A stretch of 64,000 bases of DNA, from assembly GCA_029055625.1 (NCBI GenBank), contig JAIDCY010000011.1:1-64000 (forward strand). The letters are read 5' to 3'. The DNA comes from Ruminococcus sp. (GTDB taxonomy: Bacteria > Bacillota > Clostridia > Oscillospirales > Ruminococcaceae). The notes under the pieces were generated by a model that did not search any database, was not told the DNA's origin, and saw only the letters and a program-made list of their open reading frames with translations. Positions 29,855 to 41,751 of this stretch are shown piece by piece. A program made the position numbers and the translations under genes. Each line of letters opens with the position of its first letter. The stretch's first letter is position 1.

Positions 29855-30348
29855 TACTTTATAATACCCTCTGCAATGGAATTTATCAGACCGCCGTTTT
29901 CAATGATTTTCTGTACGAACTCCGGAAAAGGTGCTGTCTTGTACTCCTTGCCTGTCGTGAGATTGCGTATAATACCGTTATCCATATCGGCTTCTACCTT
30001 ATCGCCCTCGCTGATACCGTCCACAGCTTCCGGACACTCTACTATAGCAAGTCCGATATTTATTGAATTTCTGTAAAAAATTCTTGCGAAACTCTTGGCG
30101 ATAACAAGCGATATTCCGCTTGCCTTTATCGCAATCGGTGCGTGTTCCCTCGACGAACCACAGCCAAAATTGAAACCTGCTGTTATAATATCGCCCTGCT
30201 GTACTCTTGTAACAAAAGTCTTGTCTAAATCCTCCATACAGTGACTTGCAAGTTCTGCGTGGTCACTCGTATTCAGATAACGTGCCGGTATTATTACGTC
30301 CGTATCGACGTTATCGCCGTATTTTATAACTTTTCCCTCATACTTCAT
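29854..30348 (-). CDS. leuD: 3-isopropylmalate dehydratase small subunit
   Basis: [35 protein letters not shown]. Confidence 0.96.
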   Translation of the reverse strand: MKYEGKVIKYGDNVDTDVIIPARYLNTSDHAELASHCMEDLDKTFVTRVQQGDIITAGFNFGCGSSREHAPIAIKASGISLVIAKSFARIFYRNSINIGLAIVECPEAVDGISEGDKVEADMDNGIIRNLTTGKEYKTAPFPEFVQKIIENGGLINSIAEGIIK

Positions 30349-31612
30349 AGTTCATAACCTCCCACGGACTTGAAATTTTTCCTGTAATCGCACTCGCTGC
30401 CGCAACCGCCGGACTTGCAAGGTATACCTCAGATTCAACGTGTCCCATACGTCCGACGAAGTTTCTGTTGGTAGTTGCGACCGCTCTTTCGCCTTTCGTA
30501 AGTATTCCCATATGTCCGCCGAGACAAGGTCCACAGGTTGGCGTCGATACTACCGCACCGCTTTCAATGAATATCTTCAGAAGTCCCTGCTCCATGGCAT
30601 CAAGATAAATCTGTTGCGTTGCCGGTATAACTATTACTCGTACTCCGTCCGCACACTTTTTACCTTTCATTATTTCTGCGGATTCCTGTAAATCTTCAAG
30701 TCTGCCGTTCGTACAAGAACCTATTACTACCTGATTTATCTTTATATCGCCGATTTCGTCGAATGTCTTAGCGTTTTCCGGTAAGTGTGGGAACGATACA
30801 GTAGGTTCTATCTCGGAAAGGTTTATATCTATTACCTCATCGTATACCGCATCTTCGTCCGCCTTGTAAATCGTCGGTTCTTTCGCACCGTGTGACTTTA
30901 CGTAATCAAGCGTTATATCATCAACCTCAAATATACCGTTTTTCGCACCGGCTTCGATTGCCATATTCGCTATACAGAGACGGTCAGCCATTGACAGCGA
31001 AGAAAGTCCCTCGCCTGTGAACTCCATTGAACGATATAACGCACCGTCAACGCCTATTTTTCCGATTATATGAAGTATTACGTCCTTACCTGATACGTAT
31101 TTCCGGAGTTTTCCCGTAAGATTGAACTTTATCGCTGACGGTACTTTAAACCACGCCTTACCTATCGCCATACCGCAAGCCATATCCGTAGAACCTACAC
31201 CTGTAGAAAATGCACCTAATGCACCGTACGTACAAGTGTGTGAATCCGCACCGATTATTACGTTTCCGGATGTAACAAGTCCCTGCTCCGGTAAAAGTGC
31301 GTGTTCGATTCCCATTTTTCCGACGTCATAGAAGTGTACTACCTCTTTTTCACCGCAGAAATCACGGCACATCTTACACTGTTCAGCGGCTTTTATGTCC
31401 TTGTTAGGTGCGAAGTGGTCCATAACCATTGTGACCTTTTCCTTGTCAAAAACTCCGTCCTTGTTGAGTTTTGAAAATTCCTTGATTGCAACCGGTGATG
31501 TTATGTCATTTCCGAGTACTAAGTCCAGATTTGCAAGAATAAGCTGTCCTGCCTGAACCGTTTCAAGTCCTGCGTGCGATGCAAGGATTTTCTGTGTCAT
31601 TGTCATACCCAT
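30338..31612 (-). CDS. leuC: 3-isopropylmalate dehydratase large subunit
   Basis: [53 protein letters not shown]. Confidence 0.96.
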   Translation of the reverse strand: MGMTMTQKILASHAGLETVQAGQLILANLDLVLGNDITSPVAIKEFSKLNKDGVFDKEKVTMVMDHFAPNKDIKAAEQCKMCRDFCGEKEVVHFYDVGKMGIEHALLPEQGLVTSGNVIIGADSHTCTYGALGAFSTGVGSTDMACGMAIGKAWFKVPSAIKFNLTGKLRKYVSGKDVILHIIGKIGVDGALYRSMEFTGEGLSSLSMADRLCIANMAIEAGAKNGIFEVDDITLDYVKSHGAKEPTIYKADEDAVYDEVIDINLSEIEPTVSFPHLPENAKTFDEIGDIKINQVVIGSCTNGRLEDLQESAEIMKGKKCADGVRVIVIPATQQIYLDAMEQGLLKIFIESGAVVSTPTCGPCLGGHMGILTKGERAVATTNRNFVGRMGHVESEVYLASPAVAAASAITGKISSPWEVMNYEV

Positions 31613-31668
31613 TTTTTAATCATTCCTTTCAGATTTTTTTATATTAAACTTCTGTATGAAGTTATTTT

Positions 31669-32103
31669 TTATTTATTTTCTGTGCGTTCCCATAACATAG
31701 TATATTCAGTCTGCAATGTATCGCTGTCTGTTCCGGTCGACGCAACAACAAAACCGGATTTTTCATAGAACCTTACAGCAGACTTATTTTTTTCATAAAC
31801 TGATAAAATCAGTCTTTCATGACTGTTCTTTATGAAACGGATAAGAGCTGTTCCGATACCCTCCGACCTGTATATTTTATCGACGAATATTCCGGCAATA
31901 TAATCACCATCAAGTCCGATAAAACCTTTTATTATACCATCACTTTCATAGATATATACTTCCGCCTGTGGTATCATTGACTTCACTTCATTATATTTTT
32001 CTTTCCAATATTCAGGATTTACAAAATTGTGCGAATCCATATTTGCTTCAAACCATATATTCATAACACGATTAATGTCATTACCACAAAACTTTCTTAT
32101 CAT
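31669..32103 (-). CDS. GNAT family N-acetyltransferase
   Basis: GIFVDKIYRSEGIGTALIRFIK, LSVYEKNKSAVRFYEKSGF. Confidence 0.88.
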   Translation of the reverse strand: MIRKFCGNDINRVMNIWFEANMDSHNFVNPEYWKEKYNEVKSMIPQAEVYIYESDGIIKGFIGLDGDYIAGIFVDKIYRSEGIGTALIRFIKNSHERLILSVYEKNKSAVRFYEKSGFVVASTGTDSDTLQTEYTMLWERTENK

Positions 32104-32115
32104 ATTTTTTCAGAA

Positions 32116-32694
32116 TCACTCCAGAAATTTTTTTATTTTTTCTTTCATATCGGACAGCTTGCCGTTGTCATGCATTTCAAGAGTTTCAAGAAGTATTTTT
32201 CCTGTATAGTAATAAATACTATAAAATACATCATCAGGGGCAAATTCAGCATAATATTCGTCGAAATCATCTTCCGTATAATTTTCAGGAAGCAGATACT
32301 CATCATTTATAATATCTGACATATTTTCTAAAGGTTCAGCGTGTTCCACTTTTTCGGCATCACTGCAAACTTCGGCATAGTATACAAATGCATCTGCCAG
32401 CTTATCCGCAAGCCATACCGCAACAGGATTTTCCGGATTATTTACAGCCTTTTCAAGAATCCTTATCAAAAACACCATGACAAACGGAGCGGACAGAAAA
32501 AGTGTTGACTGATGTTCAAAGTCTGAAATACTATACCACGCCGTTTTTACTTCGTCAAGGTCTTTCATCTCATCAAGAATCCTGAGATATTCCGGATAGT
32601 TTTCAGCCGTTTCATAAGCTGTAATCATTCTGTGCCAAGGAATATCACTAATATTCAGACTTTTAACATACTCTTTAATGCTTTCCATAACCAA
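32116..32694 (-). CDS. Hypothetical protein (192 aa)
   Basis: Complete ORF, co-oriented in a tightly packed cluster. Confidence 0.6.
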   Translation of the reverse strand: MVMESIKEYVKSLNISDIPWHRMITAYETAENYPEYLRILDEMKDLDEVKTAWYSISDFEHQSTLFLSAPFVMVFLIRILEKAVNNPENPVAVWLADKLADAFVYYAEVCSDAEKVEHAEPLENMSDIINDEYLLPENYTEDDFDEYYAEFAPDDVFYSIYYYTGKILLETLEMHDNGKLSDMKEKIKKFLE

Positions 32695-32706
32695 ATCATC
32701 TCCTTA

Positions 32707-33087
32707 TTATATAGTAAGTTCAATTTGGTTGCCTTCCAAATCAACTATACAGCTTTCATAATATCCGTCGCCTGTTGTTCGTGGTTCGCTTATGACCGTG
32801 TAACCGTCCGCCTTTAATTCTGCTGTCAGACAATCAACGTTTTCAGCACTTCCCAAACTGAACGCAATATGTGCATAACCTATTCTGTTGGTATCTTTTA
32901 TGTTATCTAATTGTGGCTTGTTCATTATTTCAAGTCTTGTTCCCTCGTCAAATGACAGAAAATAAGACCTGAAATCTGTTTTTTTGTTATGATAAATATT
33001 ATTCGGAACAGCATTGAAGTACTTGACAAAAAAGTTTTTTGCCATTTCCAAATCTCTGACATACATAGCGACGTGTTCAATTTTCAT
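32707..33087 (-). CDS. VOC/glyoxalase family protein
   Basis: MKIEHVAMYVRDLEMAKNFFVKYF, GYAHIAFSLGS, YYESCIVDLEGNQIELT. Confidence 0.88.
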   Translation of the reverse strand: MKIEHVAMYVRDLEMAKNFFVKYFNAVPNNIYHNKKTDFRSYFLSFDEGTRLEIMNKPQLDNIKDTNRIGYAHIAFSLGSAENVDCLTAELKADGYTVISEPRTTGDGYYESCIVDLEGNQIELTI

Positions 33088-33674
33088 TATAATTCTCCAT
33101 TAACCCTCTTGATATGTACAGTCCAGTAATCTTTGTAGGCATATCCGTCATGTGTACCAATCATAAAATTTTCTGATTTGACAAAGCCGAATTTCTGTAC
33201 TGCTTTTATCCTTTCAACAGCATATACAGGAACTTTTGTTATTATTTTAGTACAATCAAACAGTTCAAAAGTCGGAGGAACAATAACTGACAGAATATCA
33301 AAAAGAACATTTTCCTTTTCATAATTACTTTTTACGTCAAGACGCAAAACACCGTTGCCGTCAAATTTGTCGTTGGAATCACGGCGGAACAGTTCAACTG
33401 TACCGACAGCTTTACTTGCAGATTTATCTATTATAATAAATCTTACAAAATACCGCTCACGATATGAAAACAACCAGAACTTAAGAGCTTCAAGCATTTT
33501 TTCTTCTGTAGGATAATAGAAATTATCTCCGTTGCAGTTGTCACTGTTGAAAAACGGCAGTGCATTCTTATCACTATATACTTCAAGGAGATCTGACACG
33601 TCCGTTTCCTCAACAAACCTCAACAAATAATTTTTGTTTTCAAAAACAGGACATTTTTTATATACATCTGACAT
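33087..33674 (-). CDS. GNAT family N-acetyltransferase (RimJ/RimL-like)
   Basis: YLLRFVEETDVSDLLEVYSD, KAVGTVELFRRD, AVQKFGFVKSENF. Confidence 0.75.
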   Translation of the reverse strand: MSDVYKKCPVFENKNYLLRFVEETDVSDLLEVYSDKNALPFFNSDNCNGDNFYYPTEEKMLEALKFWLFSYRERYFVRFIIIDKSASKAVGTVELFRRDSNDKFDGNGVLRLDVKSNYEKENVLFDILSVIVPPTFELFDCTKIITKVPVYAVERIKAVQKFGFVKSENFMIGTHDGYAYKDYWTVHIKRVNGEL

Positions 33675-33698
33675 ACAAAATTCTCCTTAAAAATTTAC

Positions 33699-35363
33699 TT
33701 ATTTCTTGTTGATTATAGCACCCTTGTCAGCAGATGAAACCATAGAAGCATAACGTTTGAGATAACCTGTAATATTTTCCTTTTTCTTGATAGTCATTGT
33801 CTTTCTGCGTTCTTCAAGTTCTTCGTCAGAAACCTCAAGATTAATGCTGTAGTTCGGAATATCTATTGAAATTATATCGCCGTCCTTGACGTATGCGATT
33901 GTACCACCGTTTACAGCTTCCGGCGAAACGTGACCTATCGCCGCACCACGAGTTGCACCGCTGAAACGTCCGTCCGTGATAAGTGCTACTGTAGAACCTA
34001 ATCCTGCTCCCTGTATAGCAGATGTAGGCGATAACATTTCACGCATACCAGGTCCACCGGCTGGTCCTTCGTATCGGATTACTACAACATCTCCCGATTT
34101 TATACCGCCCTCATAGATAACCTTGATTGCTTCTTCCTCACTGTCGAATACACGAGCAGGTCCGCTATGTACGAGCATTTCCGGAGCTACTGCACTTCTC
34201 TTGACAACGCATCTGTCCGGTGCGAGATTTCCACGTAATACCGCTATACCACCGGTTTCGCTGTACGGATTTTCAACAGGTCTGATAGTTTCGGGGTCTT
34301 TATTGATACATCCGGCGATATTCTCCCCGACTGTCTTTCCCGTACAGGTCATGCAGTCGAGATTTATCAGGTCTTTCTTGGAAAGTTCATTCATTACAGC
34401 ATAAACTCCTCCTGCTTCGTTGAGGTCTTCCATGTAGGTATGTCCTGCCGGTGCAAGATGACATAAGTTAGGAGTTTTCGCACTTATTTCATTTGCGATG
34501 TCAAGGTTTATATCAATTCCGCACTCGTTGGCGATTGCCGGTAAATGTAACATACTGTTCGTCGAACAGCCTAAAGCCATATCAGCAGTAAGGGCGTTAA
34601 TAAATGCCTTTTCCGTCATGATGTCAAGAGGTCTGATGTTCTTTCTGTAGAGTTCCATTACCTGCATACCTGCCATTTTCGCAAGTTTTATTCTTTCGGA
34701 ATATACTGCCGGTATAGTACCATTTCCCTTTAATCCCATGCCGAGAACTTCTGTCAGACAGTTCATGGAGTTTGCGGTATACATACCGGAACATGAACCA
34801 CACGTCGGACAGGCATTATTTTCGTACTCCTCGACGTCTTCGAGAGTCATTTTTCCGGCGGTATACGCTCCTACCGCCTCGAACATACTTGAAAGACTGG
34901 TCTTCTTACCCTTTACGTGTCCTGCCAACATAGGACCTCCGCTGACAAATATTGTCGGAACGTTTATTCTTGCGGCTGCCATAAGTAATCCTGGTACGTT
35001 CTTGTCACAGTTAGGAATCATTACAAGGGCATCAAAATGATGTGCCAGTGCCATACACTCTGTGGAATCGGCGATAAGGTCACGTGTAACAAGTGAGTAT
35101 TTCATGCCGGTATGTCCCATTGCTATACCGTCGCATACCGCTATTGCAGGAAATACTACCGGTGTACCGCCGTTCATTGCTACACCTAACTTTACAGCTT
35201 CTACTATCTTGTCAATGTTCATGTGTCCGGGGACTATCTCGTTATAAGAAGATACGATACCTACAAGCGGACGTTTCATTTCTTCCTTGGTCATTCCGAG
35301 AGCGTTGAAAAGCGAACGCTGTGACGACTTTTCAACTCCTGAACAGAAAAAATTTTCACTCAT
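33699..35363 (-). CDS. ilvD: Dihydroxy-acid dehydratase
   Basis: [82 protein letters not shown]. Confidence 0.96.
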   Translation of the reverse strand: MSENFFCSGVEKSSQRSLFNALGMTKEEMKRPLVGIVSSYNEIVPGHMNIDKIVEAVKLGVAMNGGTPVVFPAIAVCDGIAMGHTGMKYSLVTRDLIADSTECMALAHHFDALVMIPNCDKNVPGLLMAAARINVPTIFVSGGPMLAGHVKGKKTSLSSMFEAVGAYTAGKMTLEDVEEYENNACPTCGSCSGMYTANSMNCLTEVLGMGLKGNGTIPAVYSERIKLAKMAGMQVMELYRKNIRPLDIMTEKAFINALTADMALGCSTNSMLHLPAIANECGIDINLDIANEISAKTPNLCHLAPAGHTYMEDLNEAGGVYAVMNELSKKDLINLDCMTCTGKTVGENIAGCINKDPETIRPVENPYSETGGIAVLRGNLAPDRCVVKRSAVAPEMLVHSGPARVFDSEEEAIKVIYEGGIKSGDVVVIRYEGPAGGPGMREMLSPTSAIQGAGLGSTVALITDGRFSGATRGAAIGHVSPEAVNGGTIAYVKDGDIISIDIPNYSINLEVSDEELEERRKTMTIKKKENITGYLKRYASMVSSADKGAIINKK

Positions 35364-35634
35364 AATCTTTTACCTCACTTAAAAATTCATTTATATGTTT
35401 ATCATGTACTCTTGCACAATCTTCACATCGTCCTAATTCGTCTAAACTCAATCTGCAAAGTGTTTTTGATAATTCTTTTTGTATCACATGATTAAAAAAT
35501 TCCTCATTTTCTATCACGGGACTATAACCTTTATGTCCGCATATAGCACAAGTATTTATATATTTTTTGGCTGAACGATGCCATTTTTCTATATAAAGCG
35601 AATAACCACGTTTTGTCTGTTTACTATGTGACAT
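35356..35634 (-). CDS. Small hypothetical protein with CxxC...CxxC (zinc-ribbon-like) motif
   Basis: CAICGHKGY and CEDCARVH; overlaps the ilvD start. Confidence 0.6.
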   Translation of the reverse strand: MSHSKQTKRGYSLYIEKWHRSAKKYINTCAICGHKGYSPVIENEEFFNHVIQKELSKTLCRLSLDELGRCEDCARVHDKHINEFLSEVKDYE

Positions 35635-35652
35635 CTTTTTCCTCATATGTTT

Positions 35653-36189
35653 TTATTTGATTGAAAATCCTAAATTATACGCTTCCGATAACGAACTATC
35701 AGAAACTTCTCCTTTTTCCTTAGCACCTCTTACAAGTACCATTCCGGCATCTTCCAAATTAAAAAAATTCAGAACAAGTTGATATTGTATCTTTATTGAA
35801 TCAAATAATTCCGGTAAGGTGGAAGCTCCTACTAATATCAATGCAAGTTTTTTTATTCTGAATCTTTTTCGCATAGGTGTATGTAATCTGTCTATTATTG
35901 TCTTCAATTCCGCACTTATACCGTAAAAATAGACCGGTGAAGCTATTACCAATATATCCGTATCAATAAGTTTATCATATATCCGGTACATATCATCACC
36001 CTGAAAACATTTGTTTCCCTCACGTGTAAAGCACGAATTACAACCAATACAGTAATTTATAGCGTAATCCGCTACGGAAATTATTTCAACATTATGATGA
36101 TTTTTTGCACCGTCCGCAAATGATGTGGCGAGTAATTCAGTATTTCCACCTTTTCGCATACTTCCGATTAAAACAGTTATTTTACTCAT
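35653..36189 (-). CDS. Flavodoxin-fold NAD(P)H-dependent oxidoreductase
   Basis: MSKITVLIGSMRKGGNTELLATSFADGA, CIGCNSCF, IVIASPVYFYGISAELKTIIDR. Confidence 0.88.
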   Translation of the reverse strand: MSKITVLIGSMRKGGNTELLATSFADGAKNHHNVEIISVADYAINYCIGCNSCFTREGNKCFQGDDMYRIYDKLIDTDILVIASPVYFYGISAELKTIIDRLHTPMRKRFRIKKLALILVGASTLPELFDSIKIQYQLVLNFFNLEDAGMVLVRGAKEKGEVSDSSLSEAYNLGFSIK

Positions 36190-36218
36190 TATTAATTATA
36201 TCCTGAAATAATATTTTT

Positions 36219-36262
36219 AAAAAAACAGGCGACGGCACTTGTTATGAACCGTCACCCGCATA
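36219..36262 (-). terminator. Intrinsic terminator downstream of ilvC
   Basis: Minus strand GCGGGTGACGG-loop-GCCGTCGCCTG then TTTTTTT. Confidence 0.75.
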
Positions 36263-36296
36263 AAGTTCCGGATTGCAATATCAGCAATGCCAGTTA

Positions 36297-37334
<1,038 letters not shown>

Positions 37335-37396
37335 TTAACTACTCCTTTTTGTTAAAATATATATTATAGCCATTACGGCATATAATCCAGTTTTTT

Positions 37397-37894
37397 TTAC
37401 GCTTTCAGACAGTTTTCGCCTCGTTCGATTGCTACTATACCGGTACGGCACATCTCCATGATACCGTATGGCTTTACGAGTTCTATGAAAGCATCTATTT
37501 TTGTTACCTCTCCGGTAAGTTCTATGGTAAGTGCGGACGTTGAATAGTCTACTATCTTTGAACGGAATATTTCTACAGCCGTCATAATATCCTGTCTGTT
37601 TTCCGGACTGTTTCTTACTTTTATAAGAATAAGTTCACGTGTTACGGTCTCGTTACCGTCGAGAACCTCAACAGCTTTTACGTCGTGAATTTTGTCGAGT
37701 TGTTTTATAATTCTGTCCTTAACGTCCGCATCACCGTGAAATGCTATCGTTATTCTCGAAAATTCACCGGATTCAGTTTCCCCTACCGTCAGACTGTCTA
37801 TATTAAATCCTCGTCTCGTGAACATTCCCGATACTCTCGACAGTACACCCGAAATATTTGATACGATTGCACCTATTACGTACTGTTTAGCCAT
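37397..37894 (-). CDS. ilvN: Acetolactate synthase small subunit
   Basis: ACT domain VSNISGVLSRVSGMFTRRGFNIDSLTVGETE. Confidence 0.95.
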   Translation of the reverse strand: MAKQYVIGAIVSNISGVLSRVSGMFTRRGFNIDSLTVGETESGEFSRITIAFHGDADVKDRIIKQLDKIHDVKAVEVLDGNETVTRELILIKVRNSPENRQDIMTAVEIFRSKIVDYSTSALTIELTGEVTKIDAFIELVKPYGIMEMCRTGIVAIERGENCLKA

Positions 37895-37911
37895 TACAAA
37901 ATCACCTCTCT

Positions 37912-39588
37912 TTACTTTATCTCTGTAATAATATCGTCGATTGAACCCCCTGGCGGTAACATCGGAAGTACAAACTCGTCGCAGTCAACGGCACAGTCAA
38001 TTATATATGTACCGTCGTATGCAAAAGAATCCTGTACAGCCTTACGGAGTTCTTCTTTCGTGAATACTCTTGTACCTCTCGCACCAAATGCCTCCGCTAA
38101 TTTTACAAAATCGGTTTTTCTTTCGTCAAGAGTTGTATTTGAATAGTGCTTGTTGAAGAAGAGGGTCTGCCACTGACGAACCATACCTAAAACGCCGTTA
38201 TTCATGATAACTATTGTCAATGGTGTTCCCTGTGTAACGGATGTTGCAAGTTCATTCAGATTCATTCCGAAACTGCCGTCACCGGTGAAGAGAATACTTC
38301 TTTTTCCTGTACCCTCATACGCTCCTATGGATGCACCCATTCCGAAGCCCATTGTACCAAGTCCGCCACTCGTAAGGAATGTACGGGGTTTCTTTAATGG
38401 GTATCTCTGAGCCGTCCACATCTGGTGCTGTCCAACGTCTGTTACTATGTTACAGTCGTTTTCGTACTCGCTTACTATATCTACTATCGCAAAGGGGTCA
38501 AGTTCCCTGCCGGATTTCGCACTTTCTACCCGGCGTGCCTCGTCCTCTCTTAACTCCTGTATCCGTGCAGACCATTCAGCGTGTTTCTTTTCCTCAACCA
38601 TAGCCGTCAGACGTGATACCGCATCTTTAATATCGCCCTGTATCGAAAGATTTGCCGGAATATTTTTATCAAGTTCGGCGTTGTCAATATCGATATGTAT
38701 TATACAGAAATTCTTTGCGAAACGTTTTTTATCACCGGTGGCACGGTCTGAAAATCTCGCACCGAGTGCTATTACAAGGTCTGCTTCATCCTCCGCTACG
38801 GAAGATGCGTAATGACCGTGCATACCCTGCATACCTAAAAATCGGGGATTGTCTGCCGGTACTGCGGAAAGTCCCATAAGCGAACAGCCCATAGGTGAAT
38901 CAATCTTATCCGCTAATGCAACTATTTCTTCCGAAGCTTTGCCCGATATTACACCGCCACCAAAATATATATAAGGTCTTTCGCTTGCGTTGATTATTTC
39001 AACAGCTTTCTTTAACTCGTCTTCCTTTGCAAACGTCAGCGGATATGGAACAACAGGTTGTTTTTCCGGTTCAAACTCACATAATGATGCCTGAACATCT
39101 TTAGGAATATCAACTAATACCGGTCCTGGTCTGCCGGATTTTGCAATTTTGAACGCTGTACGGAGTGTATCGGCGAGTTCGTTGACATCTTTTACAATAA
39201 AGTTGTGTTTCGTAACCGGCATTGTTACGCCTACAATGTCCACTTCCTGAAACGTATCACGTCCAAGCAGGCTACACGGTACGTTTCCGGTAATTGCTAC
39301 CATAGGGACGGAATCGAGGTAAGCGGTGGCGATACCTGTTACAAGATTCGTCGCACCAGGTCCGGACGTAGCTATTACAACGCCTACTTTTCCGGTGGCT
39401 CGTGCGTAACCGTCAGCGGCGTGTGATGCACCCTGTTCGTGTGCGGTGAGTACGTGCTTTATGCGGTCACGGCAAAGATAGAGTTCATCAAACAGATTTA
39501 TAACCTGTCCGCCGGGATACCCGAAAACAGTATCACACCCCTGCTCAATTAACGTCTCAACTACAATTTTTGCTCCTGATATTTTCAT
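37912..39588 (-). CDS. ilvB: Acetolactate synthase large subunit
   Basis: VFGYPGGQVINLFDEL, HEQGASHAADGYARATGKVGV, TPP motif GDGSFGMNLNELATSV; start MKISGAK after GAAAGGA. Confidence 0.97.
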   Translation of the reverse strand: MKISGAKIVVETLIEQGCDTVFGYPGGQVINLFDELYLCRDRIKHVLTAHEQGASHAADGYARATGKVGVVIATSGPGATNLVTGIATAYLDSVPMVAITGNVPCSLLGRDTFQEVDIVGVTMPVTKHNFIVKDVNELADTLRTAFKIAKSGRPGPVLVDIPKDVQASLCEFEPEKQPVVPYPLTFAKEDELKKAVEIINASERPYIYFGGGVISGKASEEIVALADKIDSPMGCSLMGLSAVPADNPRFLGMQGMHGHYASSVAEDEADLVIALGARFSDRATGDKKRFAKNFCIIHIDIDNAELDKNIPANLSIQGDIKDAVSRLTAMVEEKKHAEWSARIQELREDEARRVESAKSGRELDPFAIVDIVSEYENDCNIVTDVGQHQMWTAQRYPLKKPRTFLTSGGLGTMGFGMGASIGAYEGTGKRSILFTGDGSFGMNLNELATSVTQGTPLTIVIMNNGVLGMVRQWQTLFFNKHYSNTTLDERKTDFVKLAEAFGARGTRVFTKEELRKAVQDSFAYDGTYIIDCAVDCDEFVLPMLPPGGSIDDIITEIK

Positions 39589-39624
39589 ATAAAAAATTTC
39601 CTTTCTGATAAATTTTTCCAATCA

Positions 39625-39657
39625 GATATATAAAGCCTCCGACTTCTGCCGGAGGCT
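39625..39657 (-). terminator. Candidate attenuator hairpin between leader ORF and ilvB
   Basis: Minus strand AGCCTCCG-GCAGAAGT-CGGAGGCT then TTATATAT (weak U-tract). Confidence 0.65.
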
Positions 39658-39672
39658 CAAAAACCAAGTTTC

Positions 39673-39801
39673 TTATACACCAAATTTACATTCAGTGAGG
39701 CAATTACTCAGTCGTGAACGGGCAGAACGAATCAGACACAAATCGCTAAGGACTGTGCCGAAAATAATGACTATACCCGAAAATATAAAGCCCTTTTTCA
39801 T
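39673..39801 (-). CDS. Putative ilv leader peptide, 42 aa: MKKGFIFSGIVIIFGTVLSDLCLIRSARSRLSNCLTECKFGV
   Basis: ATG with AGGAGG RBS, 13 of 42 residues Ile/Val/Leu, followed by a hairpin and ilvB; absent from the ORF track (below its apparent minimum length). Confidence 0.7.
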   Translation of the reverse strand: MKKGFIFSGIVIIFGTVLSDLCLIRSARSRLSNCLTECKFGV

Positions 39802-39834
39802 ACCGTTCAACCTCCTGAATACTCTTTAATTTAT

Positions 39835-39863
39835 ATAATAGCACTTTATCTCTGTAAAATCAA
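39835..39863 (-). promoter_or_regulatory. Promoter TTGATT-17-TATTAT for the ilv operon
   Basis: -35 at 39863-39858, -10 at 39840-39835, just upstream of the leader ORF. Confidence 0.55.
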
Positions 39864-39997
39864 TAAAATTTTGAAATTTTGTAAAAAATAAATAATTTTT
39901 TCCGTTTCAGATACACCGGTTTATACACTTTGCAGATAAAATTACCATCCACATACATTATTTCCGCAAATCTGTTGAAAAATCCGGTCAAATATTA

Positions 39998-40026
39998 TTG
40001 ACATCTCCGGTTATTTGATATATAAT
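39998..40026 (+). promoter_or_regulatory. Promoter TTGACA-17-TATAAT
   Basis: Consensus hexamers upstream of 40060. Confidence 0.7.
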
Positions 40027-40059
40027 ATAAGTTAACATTTTAAGGAAAGGATAATGATT

Positions 40060-41577
40060 ATGTATTGCAGTTTCTGCGGAAACAAACTTGATGATGATGC
40101 TATTTTCTGTCCGGTATGCGGTAAAAAAATAAAACGTATTCCGGAAAGTCAGATAAATCCGATACCGGAAGCACCTGCTCCGGAATCTGAACCAATTCCG
40201 GAAGATACGCTATATACTCCGGAAAACAATTCTCAACCTGAATTTGCACCGGAAAATACCGTCACGGAAGAAAATTCTGAAGAAAAAGAACTTGAAAATT
40301 TCTTTGGTAGCGTCGAACCTATCCAGCATATAAGCCCCGAACCTGTCACAGCTGATACCGAAGAAATCCAGAAAATGAAGGACTTAATGGCTGTAAATGT
40401 CCGTGAATCCCTGCCTGACCTGGTACTGCGGAAAAAGAACGAAGTCAGAAAAGAAGCCGTACCGGAAGAAGATTATTCAGAACCCCCGAAACTCTATAAC
40501 AGACCTGACGGTGACCCTTATAATGATAACTCCGCCACACAGTATATACCATACGAGGATATAAAGGAAAATTATAAGAATAATCCGGATAATTACGAAG
40601 ACGATTACCAACAGGATTACGCAGAAGATTACGACGACTACGAAGAAGAAAGACCGCCTTATTATGACCCTCCGGAATATCAGAACCCACCGCCATATAA
40701 TCCACCGCCTGTACAGGAATACAGACCCGTAAGAGTTGACGGTTTCCGGTTATTCGGAGCAGGTATAGTTAATTTTATTGCTGTAATCCTTGTAATTGTG
40801 CTTAGTATGATTTTCTGTATAAAACTTGGTTTTTCCGGAGCATCTGTAGAAAAAAGTATAAAAAATATCGATATGGAAAAGGTACTTGATGCGGAATACA
40901 ACGGTACTTACGACGTGACGGAATATCTTTATAACAAGTCGAATTTCTATAATATAACTTTCGGTATGGCTGGTGTGAACGATTTCAGAAATTTTGTCCT
41001 TGGTCTCGATATACCGGAATTTACAGCAGAAAAGGTACGTATATACGCCGATTACTTTCTGAATAGTGGAGACAAACCGATACTTACCGGCGAGGACATC
41101 GCAGAATATATGTTTAATCAGTCCGGATATAACAATCTCAGCAGATACGATTTTTCCGATATGGTTTATAATCTCTCCGACGGTCAGGCGGATAATCTGC
41201 TCTCCGTCGATTCGTGGAAGGCTCGCACCGGTTTTGACTTCCGACTTTTAAGTTATATATTCTCACCGGTCACACTCGGTATAATTTTAGGGCTGGTTTG
41301 CGTTCTCATGATTTGGATTGCCGTTATCGTCGACCGGCAGGGACGCTATCTTACCGCATTTTACCGGAACATCTTCAAGACCGGCGGTATTATTCTTCTT
41401 ATCGTCGGGGCGGTATGCTTTATAGCTCCGCCGATTGTATACGCTCAGACAAATCACGTTATTTTTTATCTTATCTCCGGAATTATGACCAATTTCAACA
41501 TATTTATCATCACTACCGGTATTTTTGAATTTATCGTTGGTGTGATACTCGGATTCATCCGGAAACTCTCAATCTGA
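40060..41577 (+). CDS. Zinc-ribbon domain membrane protein with acidic/Pro/Tyr-rich linker
   Basis: N-terminal MYCSFCGNKLDDDAIFCPVCGKKI, long disordered region, C-terminal TM helices. Confidence 0.75.
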   Translation: MYCSFCGNKLDDDAIFCPVCGKKIKRIPESQINPIPEAPAPESEPIPEDTLYTPENNSQPEFAPENTVTEENSEEKELENFFGSVEPIQHISPEPVTADTEEIQKMKDLMAVNVRESLPDLVLRKKNEVRKEAVPEEDYSEPPKLYNRPDGDPYNDNSATQYIPYEDIKENYKNNPDNYEDDYQQDYAEDYDDYEEERPPYYDPPEYQNPPPYNPPPVQEYRPVRVDGFRLFGAGIVNFIAVILVIVLSMIFCIKLGFSGASVEKSIKNIDMEKVLDAEYNGTYDVTEYLYNKSNFYNITFGMAGVNDFRNFVLGLDIPEFTAEKVRIYADYFLNSGDKPILTGEDIAEYMFNQSGYNNLSRYDFSDMVYNLSDGQADNLLSVDSWKARTGFDFRLLSYIFSPVTLGIILGLVCVLMIWIAVIVDRQGRYLTAFYRNIFKTGGIILLIVGAVCFIAPPIVYAQTNHVIFYLISGIMTNFNIFIITTGIFEFIVGVILGFIRKLSI

Positions 41578-41589
41578 TACTCTCCAAAC

Positions 41590-41632
41590 AGGGACGGCTT
41601 ATTAAAAAAACCGTCCTTTTGATTTTTTATTT
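41590..41632 (+). terminator. Intrinsic terminator
   Basis: GGACGG-loop-CCGTCC then TTTTGATTTTTTATTTT. Confidence 0.7.
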
Positions 41633-41689
41633 TCTGAATAAAACAGGGTCATTTACAGGAAAATAAAACGTATACCGGAAAAATCTGCA

Positions 41690-41719
41690 TTGACAGTAAA
41701 CAAGTTACCATGATATAAT
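41690..41719 (+). promoter_or_regulatory. Promoter TTGACA-18-TATAAT for the polysaccharide cluster
   Basis: Consensus hexamers upstream of 41752. Confidence 0.65.
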
Positions 41720-41751
41720 ATATATAATTTATTCCGCAAAAAGGAGGCTTT

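Noticed and set aside
38447-38812. Plus-strand ORF (121 aa) within ilvB
   Set aside because: Shadow ORF antisense to the TPP enzyme core; no start context
39588-39863. T-box upstream of ilvB
   Set aside because: No TGGNACC-like T-box core; the leader is too short and contains a translated ORF instead
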